From IMG/VR virus record IMGVR_UViG_3300037042_003303, positions 1-41,351 of that record: 41,351 nt of DNA; one strand, written 5' to 3'. Below are positions 31,068 through 38,148 of this stretch, in pieces. The notes beneath the pieces are model-generated. The model had not been told where the DNA came from. It saw only the letters and a list, made by a program, of their open reading frames with translations, and searched no databases. The DNA is from a virus. Position 1 is the stretch's first letter. Every line of letters begins with the position of its first letter. The position numbers and the translations under genes are program-made.

Positions 31068-31535
31068 CTACCTCCGCAGGAACAGGAAGTACGCCGCGCC
31101 CAGCGCGCCGACACCGACCGCGACCTTGGTGGTGGTCGACAGGTCGTTCCAGTAGCCCATCACGCCCTCGGCGCTTTCGACGCCTTCATCGGCGATCTCG
31201 GCGGCTTCGTCGGACGGCGCGACGGGCGCCAGCGCCGGCGTCTGCGCGGTCACCGCGGCGGGTGCCGGCTGTGGGAGAGTGTATACGGACTTCAGCCGGG
31301 CGACAAGGTCGGCGAGCGTGGTGGGCGCGGCCGGATAGAGCGTGCGCCCCTGCGTTTTGGGCTTCAGCGTGCGGCCCTGCGTCGCACGCAACAGCGCGTC
31401 GCGCTGGCGCTGCAAAAGCTCGGCGGTACGAAAGTCTTTCCGCTTGATCGCGTCTTTGATCCGCTGATCGAGGCGGTAAAGTTTGATCCGCGTCTCACTC
31501 GGTCCCGAATCCACCGCCAACCCGTAGCCACGCAT
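31068..31535 (-). CDS. Tail-anchored helical protein
   Basis: A 155-residue protein. A basic helical N-terminus (LYRLDQRIKDAIKRKDF) is followed by a repeat of QGRTLKPK and QGRTLYPA, a Pro/Ala linker, an acidic segment, and a C-terminal span TKVAVGVGALGAAYFLF with LRR. First gene of the long eight-gene unit from the promoter at 31561-31605. The ATG 31535 lies 25 bp after the -10 hexamer. Probable virion membrane protein. Confidence 0.6.
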   Translation of the reverse strand: MRGYGLAVDSGPSETRIKLYRLDQRIKDAIKRKDFRTAELLQRQRDALLRATQGRTLKPKTQGRTLYPAAPTTLADLVARLKSVYTLPQPAPAAVTAQTPALAPVAPSDEAAEIADEGVESAEGVMGYWNDLSTTTKVAVGVGALGAAYFLFLRR

Positions 31536-31560
31536 GACGAATCCCCGCGCTATTCGGTGG

Positions 31561-31605
31561 AGCGTACCGCCCCGGCGTCCTGCGAGCCACCGGGGCGCGT
31601 GCTAC
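31561..31605 (-). promoter_or_regulatory. Recurrent promoter element: GTAGCAC box, 32 bp, TACGCT
   Basis: Minus strand: GTAGCAC (31599-31605), 32 bp, TACGCT (31561-31566), 25 bp before the ATG at 31535. The box and the next 12 bp (GCGCCCCGGTGG) are identical to the copy at 35448-35492. It lies 10 bp past the stop of the upstream gene. Confidence 0.65.
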
Positions 31606-31615
31606 ACCCGCGCGG

Positions 31616-31972
31616 TCACCCGCAGTAGCCGCACAACACCGCGGCGGCGCCGTAGATCCACTGGTACGCGAGCGACGGCTGGCCGCTATCGACGGTGGTG
31701 TAGGCGTTTTTCCAAAGCTGTAGCTCGGTGGCCTCGATATACAGGCCGCCAACGTCCATGCCCCGCGCGCCGAACTGATCCTCCGACATACGCTGGAGGA
31801 TCGTGGCGCCGCCCTCCAGCGCCCGGAGGAGCCGCGGGTCGCGAGCGCGCGCGGCGCGCATCCCGATCGCGGCGATCGACTCGCGGCGCGATTCCTGCGC
31901 GGTCTTTGCGATTCGGTAGGCGGTTTCGACGGTTTTACGGTTGATCCATTCGGGTAGCTCGGTGGTGCTCAC
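31616..31972 (-). CDS. Hypothetical protein
   Basis: A 118-residue protein with helical N-terminus (INRKTVETAYRIAKTAQESR) and a small hydrophobic C-terminus ending CGYCG, a Cys pair that may bind metal or form a disulfide. It starts at a GTG overlapping the upstream stop (GTGA). No named family. It is the last gene of the two-gene unit with 31969-32241. Confidence 0.5.
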   Translation of the reverse strand: MSTTELPEWINRKTVETAYRIAKTAQESRRESIAAIGMRAARARDPRLLRALEGGATILQRMSEDQFGARGMDVGGLYIEATELQLWKNAYTTVDSGQPSLAYQWIYGAAAVLCGYCG

Positions 31973-32241
31973 GCTTCCCCCGCGTCGGCGTTCGCCAGCT
32001 TATCCGTCAGGAACGCGCCCAGCGCCACGGCTTCAGCCACGTCCAGCCGCTTAAGCGGGTATTCCTTGCCTTTCGCGCTGGTGCGGGTGAAGGTGACGCG
32101 CGGGTTTCCGCCGCCGTAGCTGCGGAGCTTGACCGAAATGGGCGGACGCGTGCCGTCCACCGTGCCGTAATCCGCCACGACCTCATCTTTTCCAGCGTCG
32201 TACCCTTCTTCGGCGTCCTTCTCGCCCTTGTCCTTTGACAT
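31969..32241 (-). CDS. Hypothetical small basic/acidic protein
   Basis: A 90-residue protein. N-terminus is acidic and helical (KDKGEKDAEEGYDAGKDEVV), then a beta-rich part ISVKLRSYGGGNPRVTFTRT and a helical end (DVAEAVALGAFLTDKLANA). A small nucleic-acid or structural role is possible; I do not recognise a family. I chose the ATG at 32241 because it has the strong ribosome site GAGGGGTGTAGC, seen also at 40995, 38147 and 41097; a longer frame exists upstream but overlaps the previous gene. Confidence 0.6.
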   Translation of the reverse strand: MSKDKGEKDAEEGYDAGKDEVVADYGTVDGTRPPISVKLRSYGGGNPRVTFTRTSAKGKEYPLKRLDVAEAVALGAFLTDKLANADAGEA

Positions 32242-32262
32242 GCTACACCCCTCGGCGGGAGC
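32239..32262 (-). promoter_or_regulatory. GAGGGGTGTAGC ribosome-site leader and -10-like TATGCT
   Basis: Ahead of the ATG at 32241 the minus strand reads GAGGGGTGTAGC, and 18 bp before the ATG there is TATGCT. There is no GTAGCAC box 32 bp upstream, so this unit probably uses a different activator arrangement. The same GGTGTAGC leader precedes the starts at 38147, 40995 and 41097. Confidence 0.45.
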
Positions 32263-32291
32263 ATATGCGCCCCGCGCCTCGGCGTCGAGCG

Positions 32292-33254
32292 TCAGCCCTT
32301 CATCCGCTTGCGGACCACGTCGAGGACGACCTGCGACAAGACCGACGTGGCGACGCCGATACCGATCGCCATTAGGATATTCTGTACGTTGATCCCGTAG
32401 CCTTTCGATCCGCGCGTCTCGATGTCGGACGCGAGCGCGCCGGACACCGACGCGGCGATCGAATCGAACGGCCCGTGCATCTGGCGCGGTACGGCGGTCG
32501 CCACGATCGGCTGTAGCGGCGCCGGAAGCTGCGCGCCGCCGGGTGCCGCCCCGTCCGCCGCCCCGTCCGCGGTGTACATGCGGGCGAACGTGTCGGGCTG
32601 TCCCGGCGCGGGTTGCGGGGCCGCGGCGGTGCCGCCGTCGACCTCGGGGAGCGGGCCGCCGCCGGTGCGCGCGGCGTGGCTGTGAACGTCCCAGCCCAGC
32701 GGCGCGGACTTGACGGTGGGTTCGGCGTAGGCCCATGTTTGTTTTGCCATCGGCTTGAACGGCGGCCACCCGACCGCGACGTAGATGTGGGCGTACTTCG
32801 CACGGACGTAGGGTGTGCCCTCCGTCCAGCGGGCGCGGTTGCCGGCCGCGTCGGTGCCGGCGAGCACGAACCGCCAATCGAGCCGGATCGCCTCGTACAA
32901 AGATCCCAGCAGCGCGGCCATATCGTCGCAATCGCCGTAGCCGTAGCGAAGCGTCAGGAGCGGGTCTTGAATGATCTCGTCGGGCTCGTTGAGGTATTGG
33001 ATATTCTCTTGTACCCACTTCAACAATGCCGCGGCCTGCTCGCGGTAGCGGCGCTGGTCGACACCGGCGTCGCGGAGAATCCGGGCGGCGACCGACCGCA
33101 GGCGCGGATCGCGGCCGGCGCGCTCGGCGACGTCGCGCAGGAACGCCAACCGCTGCACGTCGGACGCCGACCGCCAACCCCGAAGATTGAACGCTTTGGG
33201 CTGGTCCATCGTGATCTCTTGCGCGCCCAACCCGATATGACCCGGCGTGTGCAT
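32292..33254 (-). CDS. Transglutaminase-like cysteine protease with C-terminal anchor
   Basis: A 320-residue protein. Residues 60-180 form the transglutaminase-like fold: Cys109 in YGYGDCDDMAALL, His156 in KYAHIYVAVG, and an acidic residue near 178, a plausible Cys-His-Asp/Glu triad. Family members are proteases or peptide-modifying enzymes and are common in phage structural regions. A Pro/Ala-rich linker follows, then a C-terminal span ILMAIGIGVATSVLSQVVLD with basic end. ATG has GGGAGGAGG upstream. A role in virion maturation or cleavage of host surface is possible. Own promoter (33271-33316). Confidence 0.8.
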   Translation of the reverse strand: MHTPGHIGLGAQEITMDQPKAFNLRGWRSASDVQRLAFLRDVAERAGRDPRLRSVAARILRDAGVDQRRYREQAAALLKWVQENIQYLNEPDEIIQDPLLTLRYGYGDCDDMAALLGSLYEAIRLDWRFVLAGTDAAGNRARWTEGTPYVRAKYAHIYVAVGWPPFKPMAKQTWAYAEPTVKSAPLGWDVHSHAARTGGGPLPEVDGGTAAAPQPAPGQPDTFARMYTADGAADGAAPGGAQLPAPLQPIVATAVPRQMHGPFDSIAASVSGALASDIETRGSKGYGINVQNILMAIGIGVATSVLSQVVLDVVRKRMKG

Positions 33255-33270
33255 CCCGCCTCCTCCCGTG

Positions 33271-33316
33271 AGGCTAACCCACGGGGCCGCACCGGCGCAC
33301 CGGCGCGCCGTGCTAC
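33271..33316 (-). promoter_or_regulatory. Recurrent promoter element: GTAGCAC box, 33 bp, TAGCCT
   Basis: Minus strand: GTAGCAC (33310-33316), 33 bp, TAGCCT (33271-33276), 16 bp before the ATG at 33254. The box lies in the loop of a short GCCG/CGGC hairpin, 18 bp past the transglycosylase stop. Confidence 0.55.
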
Positions 33317-33334
33317 GGCTCGCCCGGCCGCCCG

Positions 33335-33952
33335 CTACGCAGGTAGCCGAGCTACCCGGAGCGCCATGCGGGTATAGTCCCCCGCGGTGTAGATGCCGGG
33401 GTTGACGCGGGTAACACTGGCGGGGAACGCGAACGCGTCGCCCTTGCCGATTGCGGACGGATAAAACACGGCCATAAACACGGCCGATTGACTCGTCAGC
33501 CGGCCTTTGTACGGGCTGAAATAGGCTTCAACGTAGGGCCACTGGTCGAGCACCGACAGCGTGCGGAGCGACGCCGTGGTGGTGCCGAGCTTGCGCGCGG
33601 TGTCCTCGACAAACTGGATCAACCCGGTCGCCGACCCGTTCGGATTCTTGGCGGCCGGGTTCCACTGTGACTCAAACTGTATGACGTTCGCGATCCACGC
33701 GGGCTGCGCGCCAAGGTACCCCGCCAAGGTGATTAGCCGGTCCACGATGGGTGCTGCGGCCGGGTACGCGGCGACGATGCGCGCGGCCTCGGGGCTGCGC
33801 TGTGGGCCGTAGGGATCGGCCACGGGACCGGGGAGCGCCGGCAGGGCCGGGCGGTGCCGCCACCGCCACCACGCCCAGCCAGCGGCGCCCAGCGCCCCCG
33901 CGCCCAGCCCCAGCCAGATGCCCCGACGCACCCACCGGAACAGGCCGAACAT
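33335..33952 (-). CDS. Membrane-anchored lytic transglycosylase
   Basis: A 205-residue protein. An N-terminal span WLGLGAGALGAAGWAWWRW (about 13-32) is followed by a Pro-rich linker, then the SLT-type catalytic domain: Glu94 in VIQFESQWNPAAK, then GSATGLIQF (107-114), and a Tyr-rich end. It cleaves the glycan backbone of peptidoglycan; membrane-anchored forms act as entry or egress enzymes in PRD1-like phages. Its ATG overlaps the upstream stop (TGATG). Confidence 0.82.
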   Translation of the reverse strand: MFGLFRWVRRGIWLGLGAGALGAAGWAWWRWRHRPALPALPGPVADPYGPQRSPEAARIVAAYPAAAPIVDRLITLAGYLGAQPAWIANVIQFESQWNPAAKNPNGSATGLIQFVEDTARKLGTTTASLRTLSVLDQWPYVEAYFSPYKGRLTSQSAVFMAVFYPSAIGKGDAFAFPASVTRVNPGIYTAGDYTRMALRVARLPA

Positions 33953-34314
33953 CAGCGGCCCGTTTGCTGGCGTAGCAGATACTTGGCTTGCTCGCGGTGT
34001 TCCAGCAGGGTCATCAGGTAGTTTTCCATCGCGCGCGGTACGCCCTCGTCCAGCGCGGCGGACGCGAGCGCGATGATCTCGTCCTCGGCGGCTTCCAGCG
34101 TCGTCCGCGTAATCAGCATGATTTCGACGGGTTCAACGCGCTGGTTACTGATCTCGGCGAGGGTGTCGATGTCCTTTTCCAAAGACTCGTACAAACGCTG
34201 AAACAGCAGGTGGTTTGCGTAGTTACTCGCGTTCCAGTGTGCGTATTGATACGCCGTACGGAGCGCGATCATTCGCGACAGCAGCGGGTTCGCGTCAGGA
34301 TTTCTTCGCATCAT
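33952..34314 (-). CDS. Dps/ferritin-like protein
   Basis: A 120-residue protein. Residues about 10-48 match the first two helices of the Dps family: LRTAYQYAHWNASNYANHLL then LYESLEKDIDTLAEIS. The order of His-Trp-Asn and of the Asp-Thr-Leu-Ala-Glu segment is the Dps ferroxidase region, though the usual four-helix length is slightly shorter here. Dps proteins bind DNA and sequester iron. It begins MMRRNPD, the RRNP motif. It is coupled to the genes on both sides by overlaps. In a phage it might condense DNA or protect from peroxide during entry; this is inference. Confidence 0.6.
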   Translation of the reverse strand: MMRRNPDANPLLSRMIALRTAYQYAHWNASNYANHLLFQRLYESLEKDIDTLAEISNQRVEPVEIMLITRTTLEAAEDEIIALASAALDEGVPRAMENYLMTLLEHREQAKYLLRQQTGR

Positions 34315-35429
34315 CGCACCAACCCGAAGAGCCGGGCGACTTCGACGCCCGGCTGGGCGTACGCCCCGCGCGCCGCGCCGATAGCCGCATCGTAACCCCG
34401 GAGCCAGAGTTGCCCGTGCTTCATGCTAACACGCTTGTACGCCTTCAACGCGTCAATATAGCTGGCGTCGGGCTTGCGCTTGAGCGTGCGCTGGCCGGCT
34501 GCGAAACCTGCGATGAAATCCGCATCATACGACAGTTTACCGCCCGGCTCTTCGGACGGCCGGATCGCGGGATTCCGCCGCGCCCGGTTCACGCGCGGGC
34601 TTCCGACTGGGACGCCGACCACCGCTTGCACCCCTTCGGTGAGGGTGATCGTGCGGAAGGTCTTGGGCTTGAACCCGGCTGGATCAACCTGACGGAGCCG
34701 GAACGTCGCCGCTTTCGCGTCGACCTTGCCGTACTTGTAACCGTGCAGCTTCGCCCAACCCTTTGCGGCCTTTTCGTCAAACATCAGATTATCGAAGATC
34801 AACGTCTGTACGGTCGTCGATTGCGCCCACCGGGGACGGGCCGGGTTCTTACGCCGATCGAGCGTCAGCGTGTACGCGCTGAGCCCATCCGGGGCGTAGA
34901 GCGTGAGGGCCTTCGACGCGCCGGCGCGGAGCCACGCCTTCAACGCGTGGACGGTCAACCGATCGCCGAGGTTTGCGGCGATAAACGCCTCAACGGTGGT
35001 CTTGTACGCACGGGCGCCCGGAGCCTTGACGGTGAGCATCTGACGGCCGACAGCCGACATAATCCCGTTCTTTTTCGCGGTGCGCGCCAGCGCGGCGCGC
35101 GTCGCCTCGCGCGCGGCGGCGTGGGCGATCTCGCCGCCGGCCTTGGTCGCGCCGACGCCGTGCTCCTCCATCGTGTCGAGCAGCGCGTCCAACGCCGTAT
35201 CCGACTTGGCGACCTGACGGGCGACGATCGCGTTCGGGCCGAGGATCGCCGTCGCTTTGCGCGACGCCAGCGATTCCCGTAGCGCCCGCTTACGCTCGGC
35301 GCGGGGTAGCGCGTTGAACCGGCGGATCGACGCGCCCAGCAGCGAAGTAGCCGCGCTGGCAACCAGCGGGGCCAGCGTCGTTACCGCGACCGCCACAAGC
35401 TGCGCGTAGTTCCGCCGGGTCTTCAGCAT
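34311..35429 (-). CDS. Membrane-associated protein with helicase-shared module
   Basis: A 372-residue protein. After MLKTRRNY a hydrophobic segment LVAVAVTTLAPLVASAATSL suggests an anchor. Residues about 60-175 are helical. Residues about 200-280 (VQTLIFDNLMFDEKAAKGWA ... TFRTITLTEGVQAVVGVP) match the C-terminal module of the SNF2 helicase at 8758-11004. RRKNP and ARRNP motifs flank that module. The C-terminal 75 residues contain a helical module with a repeated Tyr/Lys pattern (SYIDALKAYKRVSMKHGQ). The start ATG 35429 has AGGAG upstream; a longer frame to 35477 would cross the promoter hexamer. Function unknown. Confidence 0.6.
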   Translation of the reverse strand: MLKTRRNYAQLVAVAVTTLAPLVASAATSLLGASIRRFNALPRAERKRALRESLASRKATAILGPNAIVARQVAKSDTALDALLDTMEEHGVGATKAGGEIAHAAAREATRAALARTAKKNGIMSAVGRQMLTVKAPGARAYKTTVEAFIAANLGDRLTVHALKAWLRAGASKALTLYAPDGLSAYTLTLDRRKNPARPRWAQSTTVQTLIFDNLMFDEKAAKGWAKLHGYKYGKVDAKAATFRLRQVDPAGFKPKTFRTITLTEGVQAVVGVPVGSPRVNRARRNPAIRPSEEPGGKLSYDADFIAGFAAGQRTLKRKPDASYIDALKAYKRVSMKHGQLWLRGYDAAIGAARGAYAQPGVEVARLFGLVR

Positions 35430-35447
35430 CGGTTCTCCTGACGTGGG

Positions 35448-35492
35448 AGCGTACCGCGTCGGCGTAGCGGCGCCCACCGGGGCGCGTGCTAC
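35448..35492 (-). promoter_or_regulatory. Recurrent promoter element: GTAGCAC box, 32 bp, TACGCT
   Basis: Minus strand: GTAGCAC (35486-35492), overlapping the methyltransferase TAG stop (35489-35491), then 32 bp, then TACGCT (35448-35453), 18 bp before the ATG at 35429. It drives the unit 34311, 33952, 33335. Confidence 0.65.
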
Positions 35493-37669
35493 GCCGGCGC
35501 TTCGGTCCCGAGCGCCACGATTTGCGCGGCGAACGCGCGCGCCGCATCCGTTGGGGTCATGCCTGTTACGTCGAGCACGACCGCTGGGCGGTCCAGCAAG
35601 CTGAAGCTGCGGTACGCTTCTGCGTAGTTACGTCCGTCCTTCGTGCGTTCGTAACGGATCCGACGCACCACGGCGGCGCGCTTGCCGGCGTATGTCTCGC
35701 GCACCGGTCCAAATCCGATCGCGTAGCCGTTGGTATCGGAACGGAATAGCGTGGCTCCAAACTCTTTTTTCGCGATCTTGCGTAGCTCGTCGTCTAGGGC
35801 TTCATCCCACCGCTTCGTCTTGCCGATCTCCACTGTTAGGTACTTGGCGTCGACGTCACCACGCGTGACGGCCCACGACAACGGTTCCAGCAGTTGCGCG
35901 CGATACGCGGACTCGACCCCGGTTTCAAGGTTGCGGACCTTCACCTTATCCGTGAACGCACGCACCACAATCGCCGGGAACACCGCTTCACCCCAACGCA
36001 CCGGGCGCACCGCAACGCGGTCGCCGGGTTGCCAGCCGGATCCCGTTGCTTTCGGCTTTTCTACGCCGACCTGCCGGGCGGTCGCTTCGATAGACCGTGC
36101 GCGGCGCGCCAATGCCTCGGCGTATTCGGCCTCCTCCTTCGACAACCGCTTCGCACGTTCTAGTGACCGCTGTGCGCGGCGGGAGGTTGACGCCCGTTCG
36201 ATCAGGTCCGCCGCGATGGCGCTGGCGTCACCCGTCGCGCCTTCGGCCTCGGCGCGGGCGCGTGCAATCGCGGCGATCTGCGCGTCGTCGCGCGGCGCTG
36301 TCTCGGCCCCTTCGGGCACGTCGAGCGTGACCAACGCGGTCGACACGGTCGCGCGTCCGAACGTCGTAGCGGGGAGCATTTCAATCGTTGCACCTTGGCT
36401 TTCCAGCCATTCACGGAACGCTTGCGCCTTGCGGTCGCTCCGCTGCACCGCGCCGGCGGACACGATCGCGACGAGCCGCCCACCGGGCTTGAGGAGCCGG
36501 GCGGCGTGGCGAACGTGATCGATGTCCTGCCCCCGCTCAAAAGGCGGGTTCATCACAACAACGTCATAGATCCCACCGGGCGCAAAATCGAGGATGTTCG
36601 TTGCGACAACCGGGTAGCCAAGCGACCGCAGGTAGGCGCCCAGCCGCGGGTTTACCTCGACCGCGTCGACCTCGCCCCCGGCGGCGCTCGCCGCGTCCGC
36701 CAGCGTTCCCGATCCGGCGCTCGGTTCTAGGACGTTGTCGCCGGGTTCGATGTCGGCGGCGTCGATAACCCGCGTCACAAGCTCTTGCGGTGTCGGGTAG
36801 TACCCTTCGATTTCCAGTTTCGTCAGGGCTTCCTTCGCACCGATCCCGGCGCGCTGCGCGTAGGCGGCGGCGCGTTGGGCGGCGCGCTGCCCGCGATCGG
36901 CGATCATGGCGGCGCGCCCGCGGAGGTAGGCGCGGCGGCGTTCATGCGCGGCGGCGACCTCTTCGGGGCTGACCGCCTCGGCGATGTCGAACGCGACACG
37001 GAACCCGGCTTGATTCAGCGCCGCTTTCAGCGTTCCAAGGTTGACCGGGGTCTTGGCAACGCCGACCGTGTTTGTGCGGCGCATGACGCTGGCCGTAGGC
37101 GCCCACACGAAACCAAACTTTCGGATAACTTGGGTAATCTCTGCGTTTTTCGGGTAAAGCGCCACCGTACCATCTTGGCTCGTGTGCCGGATCGTGACGT
37201 CGGGGTTTGCGTCGCTCGCGGGCGTCCCCTCTGGATCCTCGTCGGGGCGTAGCTCGGGGTGAAACTCAAACGGGACGATCAACGCGGCGTTACCGGCTTT
37301 CGTCATCAGGTTGACGTAGTCTTTGTACCGTTCCTTTGCCTGTTTACTAGACCACAACGGCCGGATGCGGAGGATTTTTGGCCCGCGGGCCTGAACCCAA
37401 TTGTCTGCAAACACGGATCCGCGATCACCGCCGCCACTATTCGCAACCGCTATCACGTTTGCGCCTTGGCGCCTGACCACGATGTATCGCTTACCTGTGG
37501 AGTCTCGTATCGTCTCGTTGATCTGCGGGATGCGCTCACCCAAGATATCCGCAAGGATTTCAGTGATACGCCCATACTGCGCCACCCACCAGTCTCGCCG
37601 TTCGGGATACTGCGCGATGAACGATTCACGGAGCCTATAACCCTCATCCGAAGCCGTCGGCTTGTACAT
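35489..37669 (-). CDS. DNA adenine methyltransferase with DUF3560-associated module
   Basis: A 726-residue protein. Residues 158-230 (VTIRHTSQDGTVALYPKNAE ... IRKFGFVWAPTASVMRR) match the module of the DUF3560 protein at 14265-15692. The methyltransferase core follows: YYPTP (290-294, motif X-like), LEPSAGSGTL (314-323, motif I, S-adenosylmethionine binding) and NPPF (374-377, motif IV), typical of N6-adenine enzymes. Residues about 540-700 are another alpha-beta region with WQPGDRVAVRPVRWGEAV, resembling a small barrel. With the two SNF2 helicases the element encodes the parts found fused in P1 DarB. ATG follows GGTGAGGGG. Single-gene unit between a hairpin and the next box. Confidence 0.85.
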   Translation of the reverse strand: MYKPTASDEGYRLRESFIAQYPERRDWWVAQYGRITEILADILGERIPQINETIRDSTGKRYIVVRRQGANVIAVANSGGGDRGSVFADNWVQARGPKILRIRPLWSSKQAKERYKDYVNLMTKAGNAALIVPFEFHPELRPDEDPEGTPASDANPDVTIRHTSQDGTVALYPKNAEITQVIRKFGFVWAPTASVMRRTNTVGVAKTPVNLGTLKAALNQAGFRVAFDIAEAVSPEEVAAAHERRRAYLRGRAAMIADRGQRAAQRAAAYAQRAGIGAKEALTKLEIEGYYPTPQELVTRVIDAADIEPGDNVLEPSAGSGTLADAASAAGGEVDAVEVNPRLGAYLRSLGYPVVATNILDFAPGGIYDVVVMNPPFERGQDIDHVRHAARLLKPGGRLVAIVSAGAVQRSDRKAQAFREWLESQGATIEMLPATTFGRATVSTALVTLDVPEGAETAPRDDAQIAAIARARAEAEGATGDASAIAADLIERASTSRRAQRSLERAKRLSKEEAEYAEALARRARSIEATARQVGVEKPKATGSGWQPGDRVAVRPVRWGEAVFPAIVVRAFTDKVKVRNLETGVESAYRAQLLEPLSWAVTRGDVDAKYLTVEIGKTKRWDEALDDELRKIAKKEFGATLFRSDTNGYAIGFGPVRETYAGKRAAVVRRIRYERTKDGRNYAEAYRSFSLLDRPAVVLDVTGMTPTDAARAFAAQIVALGTEAPA

Positions 37670-37684
37670 GACCCCTCACCGCCC

Positions 37685-37724
37685 ACCCCTAACGTGCGCC
37701 GGCGTTCCGGCGCACGTTAGGGGT
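37685..37724. terminator. Long perfect hairpin between two units
   Basis: Perfect 18-bp inverted repeat, ACCCCTAACGTGCGCCGG and its complement, with a 4-nt loop (37685-37724), directly beside a GTAGCAC box (37725-37731). There is no T tract. It separates the gene at 37728-38147 from the methyltransferase gene and may act as a bidirectional terminator, an RNA-stability element or a protein-binding palindrome. Confidence 0.55.
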
Positions 37725-37731
37725 GTGCTAC
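37686..37731 (-). promoter_or_regulatory. Possible promoter element: GTAGCAC box with weak hexamer
   Basis: Minus strand: GTAGCAC (37725-37731), overlapping a TAG stop, then 33 bp, then TAGGGG (37686-37691), 16 bp before the ATG at 37669. The hexamer is a poor match and overlaps the arm of the hairpin, so this copy is less certain. Confidence 0.35.
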
Positions 37732-38147
37732 GCCGGGCGGCCGACGTCGACCTGCAACACGGCCGCGATCTGCGACCACGCCTCGCCGGCCTGCTTGTCG
37801 CTGTCGGGGTCGCGGATATAGACCGATTCGGCGACGGTGACATACTTCGGCGTACCTTGCTCGATCGCAAAGAACTGCGCGTCGATCGCCATATCGGCAT
37901 CAGCGACCGCTTCGGCGCGCGCCTCCTCGGGGATCTCTGCCAACTGGCTACGCACCTGCGCGTACAGCCGAGCCTTGCGGTTGGCGACCTCCACCCAGCG
38001 GGCGTTGACGCCGCGGCGTTCAACCGTGATCTTCAACCAGCCGATCGGGAGCGCGTCGAGGTCGTCGTCTTCGGGCGCGTCGAGGATCAAGTCTTTTTCG
38101 CGGGCCGTTCGGCCGGTCAACGTACAAACATATTCAGCTTCGTCCAT
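37728..38147 (-). CDS. Hypothetical protein
   Basis: A 139-residue acidic protein. It has a helical centre (NRKARLYAQVRSQLAEIPEE) and short strands (PKYVTVAESVYIRD). No motif, membrane segment or family recognised. ATG 38147 has the ribosome site GAGGTGTAGC immediately ahead, as in three other genes. It is the last of the three-gene unit starting with the coiled-coil protein, and ends in a GTAGCAC box. Confidence 0.55.
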   Translation of the reverse strand: MDEAEYVCTLTGRTAREKDLILDAPEDDDLDALPIGWLKITVERRGVNARWVEVANRKARLYAQVRSQLAEIPEEARAEAVADADMAIDAQFFAIEQGTPKYVTVAESVYIRDPDSDKQAGEAWSQIAAVLQVDVGRPA

Positions 38148-38148
38148 G

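Noticed and set aside
34215-35282. Plus-strand open frame of 355 codons
   Set aside because: Antisense to the gene at 34311-35429, which has a ribosome site, a promoter and a module shared with a helicase. The plus frame shows only composition bias.
2126-37731. GTAGCAC/TACGCT pairs considered as sigma-54 promoters
   Set aside because: Sigma-54 sites have TGGCAC and TTGC with about 4-5 bp between. Here the spacing is 32 bp and the second element resembles a -10 hexamer.
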